Shown: piece after piece, positions 1 through 8,037 of the stretch
Layout of the letters: each line of letters opens with the position of its first letter
Position numbering within the stretch: position 1 is the stretch's first letter
Assembly: GCA_009392095.1 (NCBI GenBank)
Contig: VFHF01000139.1
Coordinates: 1 to 11,344 of the forward strand
DNA length: 11,344 bases
Direction of reading: 5' to 3'
From: SAR202 cluster bacterium
Lineage (GTDB): Bacteria; Chloroflexota; Dehalococcoidia; Lucifugimonadales; UBA3495
Translations under genes and position numbers: made by a program
Notes under the pieces: model-generated
Database searches by the model: none
What the model was told of the DNA's origin: nothing
Seen by the model: only the letters and a program-made list of their open reading frames with translations

Positions 1-1007
1 TAGGCCATCGCTTCGATGATGCTGTGCCTCTTGGGCTCCGTTAACGCTCAACAAGCTATCGCCGTTAACGGCGATAGTTATGTAGCTGCCCTTGTTCTCA
101 TCGGTCAGAAAATCCCCGTTAAACGTTATCCTCACGGTGTATGGTTGGTCTGCCTCTGAGGAGACGACGGCCTTCAAGCTGCGGGACGAATAAACCAGGG
201 ATAGGACGTCTTCGTAGCCGATTGTGTCTCGGCCGTGATGGGCGTGCTCCGGCCAGACCACCCACTGACCGTCGAAGTAGATCACTCCGGATTTGAGGTC
301 GTAGGGAGACTCCAGGTCCACCGCAGAGCCGGTGTTTTTAAAAAGTCGCTTTGCCGCACGTATTCTCCCAGTTCCGCGAGCACAAACCCAGCATAAAGCT
401 CCCGGGTCACCGAATCTCTGCGGGTTTCGATGAAGGTTTAGTCTAAGGGCTGGTCGCCGGAGGCTTCAAACGGCCCCTCAGACAGGGTCGCTCCGGCGTC
501 GAGAAGCAAATCTCTGATCCAGATCTCGGTCTCATCGTAAGCGCCTTCTCCGAAGTGGGTGTATCAAACCACGCCGTCTTTATAGATCAGGTATTTTGCC
601 GGCCAGAACCGGTTGGAATAGTTGTCCCAGGTCTTAAAGTCATTGTCCTGGGCCACCGGCCAAGTGATGCTGTTGTCCTGTGTCGCTTTCAGCACGTTGG
701 AATAGACCTTCTCAAACTCAAATTCAGGGGTGTGAACGCCGATTATCACCAATCTGTCGTCGGCGTATTTAACGTTCCATTCCCTGAGGTAGGGAAAGGT
801 CCTGATGCAATCCACGCAGGAGTAAATCCAGAAATCGACCAACACGACCTTACCGCGCAGTTCTTCTATAATCAGCGGTTCGCTATTGATCCCGGCCCTG
901 GTTCTCTTAAACTCCGGCGCCGGGAAGCTGGTGCAGGCGGCGGCAATGGGAAGCAAGACGAACGGAGTCAGAGTTAGCTTGGCCGGAGGTTGCAGTATTT
1001 TATTCAC
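1..1007 (-). pseudogene. Decaying tandem copy of the thioredoxin-fold lipoprotein (partial, runs off left edge)
   Basis: Read on the minus strand from a GTG at 1007, this matches the intact gene at 1023-2309 along its whole visible length. It has a weak lipobox-like segment (I-A-A-A-C), the shared E-E-L-R-G motif, a CxxC motif (C-V-D-C), the W-P-A-K-Y cis-proline segment and part of the C-terminal DipZ-like domain. By hand alignment the thioredoxin core is about 70% identical over 98 residues. The frame is broken four times. A TGA at 564-566 replaces an Arg codon of the paralogue (CGA to TGA would be one transition). A TAA lies at 438-440. About one base has been lost in the T/A homopolymer tract at 333-345, after which homology resumes in another frame. 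A further shift at about 36-42 restores the match to the C-terminal motif. Between breaks the frames stay open and similar, so decay is recent or the assembly has errors. The GTG start has no good ribosome binding site and depends on the gene just upstream. Confidence 0.82.
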
Positions 1008-1022
1008 GCAAGGCTCTGTTCA

Positions 1023-2309
1023 CTAAGGGCCGGTGTCATAGACGCCGAAGGTGAACGCGAAAAGCCCAAAGTCAGGCGAATTCGATGCCATCTTAAGATT
1101 TTGGCGCCTCACATACGAGTCATTGCTGATCAGATTATAGAGGCTCGGACTTGTGACCCAGAGATAGCTTTCGCCGTCGTCGCCGATGATAATATCGCTG
1201 CCCTTGTTGGAGTCGGTGAGGTATTCATCGTCAACAGTGATGCGCACCTTGTAGGGCTCGCCGGAGTCTGAGGTCAGCACCGCGTTCACCGAGGTCGCCG
1301 AATAGACCAGGGCCAAATAGTCTTCGAACGACTCGGTCACACGACCGTGGGTCGAACTCTCGGGGCCAACGTGCCAGGCCCCTTCGAAGTAGATCTTATG
1401 GGGTTGATGGTCTTCAGTTATTGAGAAATTGGCTACCTGGTCTTTACTGTCGAAATACTGCATCTGCTGGACATAGCCGCCGCGCCCGAAGAGCAGGTCA
1501 CTCTCACCCCGTTCGTATCCACCGTAAAGCTCCCTGGTAACCTCGGCATCCCGTGCTGTCAGGAACGTGGGGTCTACGGTCTGGTCTTCGGGGAGAGGCA
1601 GATTATTAGCCAAGAAATTCGGGTCGGCTTCAGCGAGCAGTTCGCGGATCAAACCTTCGGTCTCAGCGTAACCACCTTCGCCAAAATGCTTGTACCGGAC
1701 CACGCCGTCTTTGTCGATGAGGTACTTGGCGGGCCAGAACCGGTTGTTATACCCACGCCAGGTCACGAAGTCGTTGTCTTGGGCGATTGTCCAGGCTATT
1801 GCCTCGTTCTGAGTGGCTTCAACCACGTTGTCGTAGTCTTTCTCGAACTCGAACTCAGGGGAGTGGACTCCCACAATCACCAGTCCGTCATCGGCGTACC
1901 TAGAGTTCCATTGTTTCAAAAATGGAAACGTGCGGATACAGTTGATGCAGGTGTAAGTCCAAAAATCGATCAGGACCACCTGTCCTCTAAGTTCCTCCAT
2001 AGTCAGCGGGCCGCCGTTGATCCAAGTTTCGATCCCACCAAACTCGGGCGCTAGGTCTCCCACTTCGCCGCCGACCTTTCGATCTACGTTGGCAACGGGG
2101 GAATTGGCGGTCACTCCGGCGGTTGGTGAAGATTCCGACCTTTGGGTGGGCGGGGTAGTTTCAGTTGCGGACTGATTGCCGGTCACGGCCGAGTCAGAAC
2201 CTCCGCAGGCGGCCACCAAGAATAGTAATCCCACCAGCTCCACGGCCATGGTCGGCATTTTAATCCGGATTCTGATGCTCCAGTCCTTTCTTATGGGGTT
2301 TGTCAGCAT
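1023..2309 (-). CDS. Thioredoxin-fold (TlpA/redoxin-like) lipoprotein with DipZ-like C-terminal domain
   Basis: A predicted exported thiol-disulfide protein of 428 residues. The N-terminus is a short hydrophobic signal ending in a lipobox (L-V-A-A-C, Cys35), followed by a Ser/Thr/Pro-rich linker to about residue 80, as in membrane-anchored lipoproteins. The thioredoxin-like domain spans roughly 83-230, with a C-I-N-C redox motif (Cys121, Cys124) and a cis-Pro segment W-P-A-K-Y (Pro193). The region from about 260 to the end resembles the C-terminal domain of mycobacterial DipZ and its stand-alone relatives. No CcdA/DsbD membrane partner is in the window. Known relatives act in extracytoplasmic disulfide exchange; the substrate here is unknown. 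The start is uncertain: the ATG at 2309 has a GGGAAAGG only one base upstream, and ATGs at residues 18 and 21 sit closer to the signal peptide and would give a more usual one. The damaged copy lies 15 nt downstream. Confidence 0.88.
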   Translation of the reverse strand: MLTNPIRKDWSIRIRIKMPTMAVELVGLLFLVAACGGSDSAVTGNQSATETTPPTQRSESSPTAGVTANSPVANVDRKVGGEVGDLAPEFGGIETWINGGPLTMEELRGQVVLIDFWTYTCINCIRTFPFLKQWNSRYADDGLVIVGVHSPEFEFEKDYDNVVEATQNEAIAWTIAQDNDFVTWRGYNNRFWPAKYLIDKDGVVRYKHFGEGGYAETEGLIRELLAEADPNFLANNLPLPEDQTVDPTFLTARDAEVTRELYGGYERGESDLLFGRGGYVQQMQYFDSKDQVANFSITEDHQPHKIYFEGAWHVGPESSTHGRVTESFEDYLALVYSATSVNAVLTSDSGEPYKVRITVDDEYLTDSNKGSDIIIGDDGESYLWVTSPSLYNLISNDSYVRRQNLKMASNSPDFGLFAFTFGVYDTGP

Positions 2310-2620
2310 ACCTTTCCCACAGCTTTATTCATACATAACCCCCGCTCATCCGCCGGGAGGCAAGACTTGGGCCGGTCTAATCTTAGTGTCACTGAATTTA
2401 CGGGCCGCACCGGCATACGGATTTATTTGAACCGATGGCTAGGTCGGACCGTACACCGTACATAGGTCAGCTTACATGAGCGTCCGCTCCAGACGATAGA
2501 CCGGACCTCTGAGCCCCTCTGACAGGTTTCTGAGCCTGCCGATTTCTGCTGTGGTAGAATCCGCCTGTCAGCTATGGGGCCAGTCTTAAACCAGTCTGCA
2601 AACAGCGATCGGAGAAGCAG
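2310..2620. other. Divergent intergenic region
   Basis: These 311 bp separate the minus-strand thioredoxin gene from the plus-strand moxR operon and must hold both promoters. On the plus side there is a good extended -10 at 2552-2560. I see no convincing -35/-10 pair for the minus-strand gene, no RNA gene and no coding frame with recognisable similarity. Confidence 0.6.
2552..2560 (+). promoter_or_regulatory. Candidate extended -10 promoter of the moxR operon
   Basis: The sequence TGGTAGAAT matches the extended -10 pattern TGnTAnAAT of housekeeping sigma factors. A -35 element at the usual distance is weak, which extended -10 promoters tolerate. Transcription would begin around 2567, leaving a leader of roughly 54 nt before the moxR start. 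This rests on motif match and position only. Confidence 0.45.
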
Positions 2621-3574
2621 TTGAAGGAGACCCAGTCGGCCACAACCATAGCCCGGGAAATCGTGGACAACGTTTCCAAGGTCATCGTCGGCAAGCAGCC
2701 GGTTATTAAACAGGCGTTAGCCGCCGTGATTGCCAAGGGCCACATTCTCATTGAGGATGTCCCCGGCGTAGGCAAGACCATGCTAGCAAAGAGCATTTCG
2801 AGTTCGATCGGATGCTCCTTCAAGCGTATTCAATTCACGCCCGACCTCCTGCCCAGCGACATCGTGGGCGTCTCAATCTACAACCAGAGCACCAGAGAAT
2901 TCCAGTTCAGGCCCGGTCCGGTCATGGCCCAGATCGTGCTGGTTGATGAAATAAACCGTGCTACTCCCAAGACCCAGTCTGCATTGCTGGAAGCCATGGA
3001 GGAATTGCAGGTGTCGGTTGACGGGGTGACTCGGCCACTGGAACAGCCTTTCATCGTGATGGCCACCCAGAACCCCATCGAATACGAAGGGACATTCCCA
3101 TTACCCGAGGCGCAACTTGACCGCTTCTTGATGCGAATCAGCCTCGGCTACCCCAGCTTCACGGACGAGCTTTCTGTCATCGAGCAACAGGAAAAGACCC
3201 ACCCCATAGACGAATTGGAAGCCGTAGCCTCTCCGGAAGACGTGATCAAGCTCCAAAAGGCTGCCCAGAACGTCTACGTGGACACGGCTGTACGCGAGTA
3301 CATCGTGGGCCTGATCGAGGCAACCCGGAACCATGAGGACGTTTTTCTTGGGGCATCCCCCCGGGCCTCACTCGGCATGTTCCGGGCAGTGCGTGGGATG
3401 GCCATATTACGGGACCGCGACTACGCGATTCCGGACGATGTGAAAGAGCTGGCCTACGCTGTGCTCGCACACCGGCTGATCCTATCATCGGCGGCCCGGA
3501 TGCGGGGCCTGCATACGGGGCAAGTTATCGACGGGCTTCTCGAGTCCGTGGCCGTACCCGGCGTCAGCCGGTAG
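2621..3574 (+). CDS. MoxR-family AAA+ ATPase
   Basis: A 317-residue cytoplasmic ATPase of the MoxR subfamily, typical in length. Visible motifs are Walker A (E-D-V-P-G-V-G-K-T, Lys52), Walker B (V-L-V-D-E-I-N, Asp109/Glu110), sensor 1 (A-T-Q-N-P, about 148-152), the E-A-Q-L-D-R-F segment with the likely arginine finger (Arg168), and the G-A-S-P-R-A-S segment of the C-terminal lid domain. The start is TTG: GGAG at 2611-2614 lies 6 nt upstream, and no in-frame ATG precedes it back to the promoter. It is the first gene of a run with a DUF58 protein and a TgpA-type transglutaminase-like protein, a combination conserved in many bacteria. MoxR proteins are thought to act as chaperone-like ATPases for partner proteins with von Willebrand A-like folds, so the next gene is its probable client. 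The client and process here are inferred. Confidence 0.95.
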   Translation: MKETQSATTIAREIVDNVSKVIVGKQPVIKQALAAVIAKGHILIEDVPGVGKTMLAKSISSSIGCSFKRIQFTPDLLPSDIVGVSIYNQSTREFQFRPGPVMAQIVLVDEINRATPKTQSALLEAMEELQVSVDGVTRPLEQPFIVMATQNPIEYEGTFPLPEAQLDRFLMRISLGYPSFTDELSVIEQQEKTHPIDELEAVASPEDVIKLQKAAQNVYVDTAVREYIVGLIEATRNHEDVFLGASPRASLGMFRAVRGMAILRDRDYAIPDDVKELAYAVLAHRLILSSAARMRGLHTGQVIDGLLESVAVPGVSR

Positions 3575-3656
3575 CGGTTCACCTCGCCGAAATATTCCAT
3601 GATCCTCGGAACCCCCTATTCATCATGCCCGGTGGTCCATTGTCTGAGGACTAGCG

Positions 3657-4907
3657 ATGAATAGACGTTTCATCGGCATGGTCTTGCTGCTCATCGTGGT
3701 TGGTTTCTACGCATTGGGCACCGGGTTCGATTTCTTCTTCAGGTTCCTATACGTTTTATTGCTGGTTACGGTCATCGGGTTCGTGTGGGCTTGGCTCAAT
3801 CTTCGCGGCATCGACCTCAAAGTGACACGGGACGCCAACCGGGGACAAGTGGGTGGCTATCTTGCAGGCCAGGTATCGATCGTAAACCACACGCGGATGC
3901 CCAAGTCCTGGCTGGAGGTTGCGGAGGCCACCGGGCCATCGGCAAACACCAGCGGTCGGGGACTGGCGCTGGTCCGCGAGCAGGTGCGGAGCTGGCGTAT
4001 CCGGACCTACCTGGCAAAAAGAGGAGTATTCCGGTCGGGAAAGGTCAGGCTGGTCAGCCAAGACCCATTCGGACTGTTCCGATTGCGCCGGGACTTCTTG
4101 GACCCGCATCCCTATATCGTTTTCCCAGCCGTCGAAGCATTGCCCGACTTGGACGCCCGGTTCGCCGGGCTGCCCAGCGACAGCCGGGCAACGAAACACT
4201 GGGAGCAGATCACCACCGATGTATCGTCGATCCGCTCCTATGTCGAGGGCGACAGCATGCGCCGGATTCATTGGCCCTATACGGCGCGCATGAATCAGTT
4301 AATGGTCAAGGAATTCGATATGGGGCTGTCGGCGGAGGCATGGATACTGCTGGATATGTTCCAGCTTTCTCACTACAGCGTAGACCTTGACGAGATCAGC
4401 AACACCGAGGAGTTGTCAGTAACGGTTGCAGCCTCCATCGTGAACCGGCTTATGGAACAGTCGATGCCGGTTGGATTGGCGACCAACGGGGACCAAGACC
4501 ACATCTACCGGCCGGACAGCAGCCCCGAACAGCGCGGCCGCCTCATGGAAACCCTTTCGGAGGTGCGCGCCTTCGGCGACCGCCCGCTTCAAGAGTTCAT
4601 CTACGCAGTCCGGCCACATCTGAACCAATATAACGCGCTGACTCTGGTCACCTCTTCTGTGGAAACCGAGTGGGTGGCTTCCCTGAACGCCCTCCGCCGC
4701 CAGGGTGTTGAAGTCTCGGTGGTGTTGGTGGACCGTTCCAGTTTTGGGTCTCCGACGAACATGTCCGTGCCTTTGGAAGCGCTTAGCGCTAATCTGATCC
4801 CGGTTTACATGGTGCGCCAAGGCGACAGCCTGAACGAAGCCCTTCAGGTGCCGGTCCACGAGATACCAAGGAGTTGGACCGCCGGCGTGGCTGGAGGCGT
4901 TGAATGA
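3657..4907 (+). CDS. DUF58 domain membrane protein
   Basis: A 416-residue protein with two hydrophobic segments at the N-terminus (about residues 5-22 and 28-48), so probably anchored in the inner membrane with the rest exposed. The DUF58 signature is clear at about 193-221: R-x-Y-x-x-G-D-S-x-R-x-I-H-W (Asp199), then T-A-R and L-M-V-K-E-F-D. The following region adopts a von Willebrand A-like fold in this family. The expected metal-site start (D-x-S-x-S) reads D-M-F-Q-L near Asp233, so metal binding may be absent. The ATG is supported by GAGGA at 3646-3650, 6 nt upstream. The gene follows moxR after 82 bp with no terminator seen, and its last four bases (ATGA) overlap the next start, indicating translational coupling. 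Role: probable MoxR partner in an envelope-related process. The biochemical function of DUF58 proteins is not settled. Confidence 0.93.
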   Translation: MNRRFIGMVLLLIVVGFYALGTGFDFFFRFLYVLLLVTVIGFVWAWLNLRGIDLKVTRDANRGQVGGYLAGQVSIVNHTRMPKSWLEVAEATGPSANTSGRGLALVREQVRSWRIRTYLAKRGVFRSGKVRLVSQDPFGLFRLRRDFLDPHPYIVFPAVEALPDLDARFAGLPSDSRATKHWEQITTDVSSIRSYVEGDSMRRIHWPYTARMNQLMVKEFDMGLSAEAWILLDMFQLSHYSVDLDEISNTEELSVTVAASIVNRLMEQSMPVGLATNGDQDHIYRPDSSPEQRGRLMETLSEVRAFGDRPLQEFIYAVRPHLNQYNALTLVTSSVETEWVASLNALRRQGVEVSVVLVDRSSFGSPTNMSVPLEALSANLIPVYMVRQGDSLNEALQVPVHEIPRSWTAGVAGGVE

Positions 4908-7417
4908 CCTCCGAAACTCTGAACCCCAACAAGCCCAGCCAACAGGGCTGGGGCACCGATTTTATCGGGGATAGCATCGCCTGGTTCGAACGCACAATGC
5001 GACCCAACGAAGGCTGGATTGCCGCCCTGCTCCTGGTCCTCAACCTGGTGACTGTTGTTCTATCAGTGGAGCAGGCGGATTGGGTGCCGTCGCCCAATCT
5101 TGTAAAGCTGCTCTTCATCGCTATGCTGACCGGGCTGATTCTGTACCGAATACCAATCTGGTCGTTGGCGCTGGTCCCCGTGGGCCTCGCAGCTGGCCTG
5201 GCAATCATTCTGTGGCAGCTGTCATCCTTCACGATTAATGGCGCACCCGTGGAAGGGGTCGATGAGGTTGTAAGACGATTGGACCTCTGGTTAGACGCCG
5301 CACGTACCGGAAATATCAGCATCGACGCCCTCCCATTTTCCTTCGCGCTGATGACGGCGACCTGGTTGACCGGGTTCCTGGGCGCCTGGCTGTTCCTTCG
5401 CTACGGAAACTTCTGGGGAGTATTCATCTTGGGCGGCATAGGTTTGTTGTCCAACCTAACCTTTCTCCCGCCCAACACGGCGACCCACCTGGCCTTCTAT
5501 CTGTTCACCGCTTTGCTTTTGATTGCCCGGGTCCAGGCAATACGAAGAAAACACGAGTGGGAAAGGCGTGAGATTAAGGTGGACGACCACCTTAATGGAC
5601 TTTCGTTGACCGACAGCCTTGCCATCACAGTGTTTGTGATCGTAGTGGCGTTCATGCTGCCGATGGCGCCCAAATGGGGCGCGGCGAATGACGGCTACGA
5701 GTACATGCGCAATCCACTAAAAACCATGGAAGATGACTTCAACCGGCTTTTCGCCGGCCTTCCAGCCCGGCGGCCCATCGGGTTTCGAATCTGGGGCAAC
5801 GTGATGGCGCTGCAAGGGAGTATCTACCCAACTACGACTCAGGTCTTATGGGTAGACTCACCTGCGGAGATGTACTGGAAGGCGCGGACCTATAGCACCT
5901 ACAACGGTAAAGGTTGGCTTTCGGACCACACGGTGACTGAGCCACTGGGGTACACCCCTGAATTTACTCAGAGGGGTGTCGATCCGCTGCGTATAGAGGT
6001 GAGCTATACAGTTACACCTCTATACGCGTCGAAAAAACTGTTCTCGGCCGACCAGGTACGCTTTGTGGACCGTGATGTCATGATAGAAACTCAGGCCCCA
6101 CCGGTCTTCACGGTTGACCTAGGCGCGCTGAAGGATGGAGGGGCTTTGCCTGATTATTTGGCGGATGTGGGGGACGGGCTGCGCCTTACACTAGAGGCGC
6201 ACGGCGGTCTTGTCAGCGATCAGGACCTAGGGCTTTCCCTTCCGCCCCAATTCCGTTTAAATGAAGTAGAAAGGGAAGCCGGCCTGGCCACGCGGGTCCA
6301 GTTCATAGAAGCCCTTCCCGTAATACCTGAGGTGCTATCGGTCTCCAATCCCAAAGGCAAATTCAAGATCGGGGACCCATACGAAGTTACATCGGCGATC
6401 TCATTGGCCGGTCCGGACGAGCTGCGGGCCGCCAGTTCAGAATACCCAGCTTGGGTCTCCGAACGGTACCTCCAGTTACCCCAGGACATCCCTTTGCGGG
6501 TACGCTCATTGGCCGCCAAAGTTGTTGGCTCGATCGAATCGCCCTACGACAAAGCCAAAGCTATCGAGAATTACCTGAGGGGCAACTACCCTTACAACCT
6601 CAGAGTGGAGCCACCAGCCTTCGATAAAGATGGGGTGGACCATTTCCTGTTCACCCTCAAAGAAGGATACAGCGAATATTTCGGCTCTAGCATGTCGGTT
6701 TTGCTTCGGACCGTGGGGGTCCCAGCTAGGCTGGCGGTAGGTTATACGACCGGCGACCGAATCGGAGACCAGGACGTCTTCGCGGTCACCGACAGCCACA
6801 GCCATGCCTGGGTTGAGGTCTATTTCCCTGGGTTTGGCTGGATTCCTTTTGAGCCGACTCCCGGGGAAGCGCTGCCCGGCGTCTACCAACCAGGAGTGGA
6901 ACCATTCGAGGTGCAACAGGGTAGCGAGGCCTACATAGATTCCTTAGACGAAGAGTGTTTTGACGGGTTCGAAGACTGCTCGAATCCGCAAGAAGCGGGG
7001 GCGACATTAGGTTTCAACTTCGAACAAGGTGACGATAAATCAATCATCGGATTCTGGCCTTGGGTCGTAAGCGTGCTGGCCGGACTGGCTGCTGTGGGCG
7101 GCACTACCCTATTGATTTGGAGAAAGTTCCTTGCGGCGCCCAAAGACCCGCAGACCGCTTTTAGGCGCCTCACGACTATGGCAAACTTAGCCTCAGTGGG
7201 ACCGTCGGAGTTCCAGACTCCGTATCAGTTCGGAGACCGGTTGCAACAGGTCCTACCGGCCCATAAGACCCCGGTGTCGATAATCGTCGGTTCCTATGTC
7301 CGCAACCGGTATGGAAACAGGCGGACCACCGCCAGCGAGAACCGCCTATTGGCAGTCGCGTGGCAACGGCTGCGGTTGCGAATGCTGTGGACCGTGTTTA
7401 GACGGAGGATCCGGTGA
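4904..7417 (+). CDS. TgpA-type membrane protein with transglutaminase-like core (catalytic Cys replaced by Ser)
   Basis: An 837-residue integral membrane protein. Several transmembrane segments occupy about residues 38-255. A large extracytoplasmic part follows, including a transglutaminase-like core at about 545-660. One more transmembrane helix lies at about 710-740, with a basic cytoplasmic tail resembling the C-terminal DUF4129-like region of the family. The architecture matches TgpA (DUF3488 plus transglutaminase core). In the core, the H-A-W-V-E-V-Y motif supplies the expected His (His634), and W-I-P-F-E-P-T-P has Glu650 at the usual Asp position, a change I recall as common in this family. 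The segment G-Y-S-E-Y-F, normally G-Y/F-C-E-x-F, has Ser590 (AGC) where the nucleophilic Cys should be, so classical transglutaminase or protease chemistry is doubtful. The gene overlaps the DUF58 gene by ATGA and is the third member of the conserved trio. Confidence 0.92.
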   Translation: MTSETLNPNKPSQQGWGTDFIGDSIAWFERTMRPNEGWIAALLLVLNLVTVVLSVEQADWVPSPNLVKLLFIAMLTGLILYRIPIWSLALVPVGLAAGLAIILWQLSSFTINGAPVEGVDEVVRRLDLWLDAARTGNISIDALPFSFALMTATWLTGFLGAWLFLRYGNFWGVFILGGIGLLSNLTFLPPNTATHLAFYLFTALLLIARVQAIRRKHEWERREIKVDDHLNGLSLTDSLAITVFVIVVAFMLPMAPKWGAANDGYEYMRNPLKTMEDDFNRLFAGLPARRPIGFRIWGNVMALQGSIYPTTTQVLWVDSPAEMYWKARTYSTYNGKGWLSDHTVTEPLGYTPEFTQRGVDPLRIEVSYTVTPLYASKKLFSADQVRFVDRDVMIETQAPPVFTVDLGALKDGGALPDYLADVGDGLRLTLEAHGGLVSDQDLGLSLPPQFRLNEVEREAGLATRVQFIEALPVIPEVLSVSNPKGKFKIGDPYEVTSAISLAGPDELRAASSEYPAWVSERYLQLPQDIPLRVRSLAAKVVGSIESPYDKAKAIENYLRGNYPYNLRVEPPAFDKDGVDHFLFTLKEGYSEYFGSSMSVLLRTVGVPARLAVGYTTGDRIGDQDVFAVTDSHSHAWVEVYFPGFGWIPFEPTPGEALPGVYQPGVEPFEVQQGSEAYIDSLDEECFDGFEDCSNPQEAGATLGFNFEQGDDKSIIGFWPWVVSVLAGLAAVGGTTLLIWRKFLAAPKDPQTAFRRLTTMANLASVGPSEFQTPYQFGDRLQQVLPAHKTPVSIIVGSYVRNRYGNRRTTASENRLLAVAWQRLRLRMLWTVFRRRIR

Positions 7418-7442
7418 CCGAGATAAATACCTGGAGGGTGCG

Positions 7443-7964
7443 TTGAACGGAGATAGATATCATTTGGTCGAATTACCCATGGGCTGGATGGTCCTGCTAG
7501 GAGGAGAAGACGGGTTGAAACGCGCCTCTTTGAAGCCCACGCCCCAAGAGGCGATCGAAGACATGGGCATGGACCTAGACGGTGCGGACGACGACCCCGA
7601 CGCATTCACCGAGGTGGTGGAATGTCTGCACCGTTACGCCGCAGGAGACAGGACGGCGCTGGACGAGATCGGTCTGGATTTCTCCGGGATAACCCCCTTC
7701 TTCAGCGCGGCGTGGAACGCCTGCCGGAGCATCCCCGCCGGCGAGACTAGGAGTTACGCCTGGTTGGCTGCTGAGGCTGGCAGCCCCCTGGCCATGAGGG
7801 CCGCCGGGCAAGCCATGGCCCGCAACCGGTTCTCGCTAATAATTCCATGCCACCGGGTGATTGCCAGCGACGGCGGGCTTGGCGGGTACGGTGGCGGCGG
7901 GCTGGGGGTCAAAGCCCGGCTGCTGCAGATGGAGTTGAGCGAGAACCCAGAATCGGCCGAATGA
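7443..7964 (+). CDS. ogt: Methylated-DNA--protein-cysteine methyltransferase (O6-alkylguanine-DNA alkyltransferase) family
   Basis: A 173-residue protein with the full C-terminal active-site region of the Ogt/Ada-C family. I-P-C-H-R-V-I contains the alkyl-accepting Cys136, preceded by the helix-turn-helix segment A-M-R-A-A-G-Q-A-M-A-R-N (Arg119 as the likely nucleotide-flipping arginine, Asn128 as the hinge). It is followed by the glycine-rich G-G-L-G-G-Y-G and K-A-R-L-L segments. The N-terminal half is diverged and acidic but of usual length. These suicide proteins remove alkyl groups from O6-alkylguanine in DNA. The chosen start is TTG at 7443 with GGAGG at 7433-7437, 5 nt upstream. Longer in-frame starts lie inside the preceding gene and would add an Arg/Cys-rich stretch unlike the family. 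The 25-nt gap to the transglutaminase-like gene suggests cotranscription. The gene symbol is by family; paralogue-level assignment is not certain. Confidence 0.9.
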   Translation: MNGDRYHLVELPMGWMVLLGGEDGLKRASLKPTPQEAIEDMGMDLDGADDDPDAFTEVVECLHRYAAGDRTALDEIGLDFSGITPFFSAAWNACRSIPAGETRSYAWLAAEAGSPLAMRAAGQAMARNRFSLIIPCHRVIASDGGLGGYGGGGLGVKARLLQMELSENPESAE

Positions 7965-7990
7965 GAGAGATATCAACGAATCTCGCCGGT

Positions 7991-7999
7991 TGCTATACT
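7991..7999 (+). promoter_or_regulatory. Candidate extended -10 promoter of the alpha/beta hydrolase gene
   Basis: TGCTATACT fits the extended -10 pattern TGnTATAnT. No good -35 is seen 16-18 nt upstream. Transcription from about 8006 would leave a leader of roughly 30 nt to the TTG start at 8038. It would make the ATG at 8023 an improbable start, because that would leave little room for a ribosome binding site. Confidence 0.45.
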
Positions 8000-8037
8000 A
8001 GGCCACAACCAGCGACAACCGCATGGGAGGTAGCGAT

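Noticed and set aside
564..566. In-frame TGA of the broken thioredoxin copy read as selenocysteine
   Set aside because: The paralogue has Arg at this site, not Cys. A TAA and two frameshifts follow, and no SECIS-like hairpin was apparent just downstream.
3756..4390. Long open frames on both strands inside the DUF58 gene
   Set aside because: They are out-of-frame shadows of a high-GC coding region, with Arg/Pro/Gly-rich products that resemble no family. The DUF58 frame carries the conserved motifs.
7296..7442. Longer alkyltransferase frame starting inside the transglutaminase-like gene
   Set aside because: The extra residues are the shadow of the upstream coding frame and lack family similarity. 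TTG at 7443 has a strong ribosome site.
8023..8037. ATG start for the hydrolase
   Set aside because: It overlaps the GGGAGG that serves the TTG at 8038, and has no ribosome site of its own so close to the promoter candidate.
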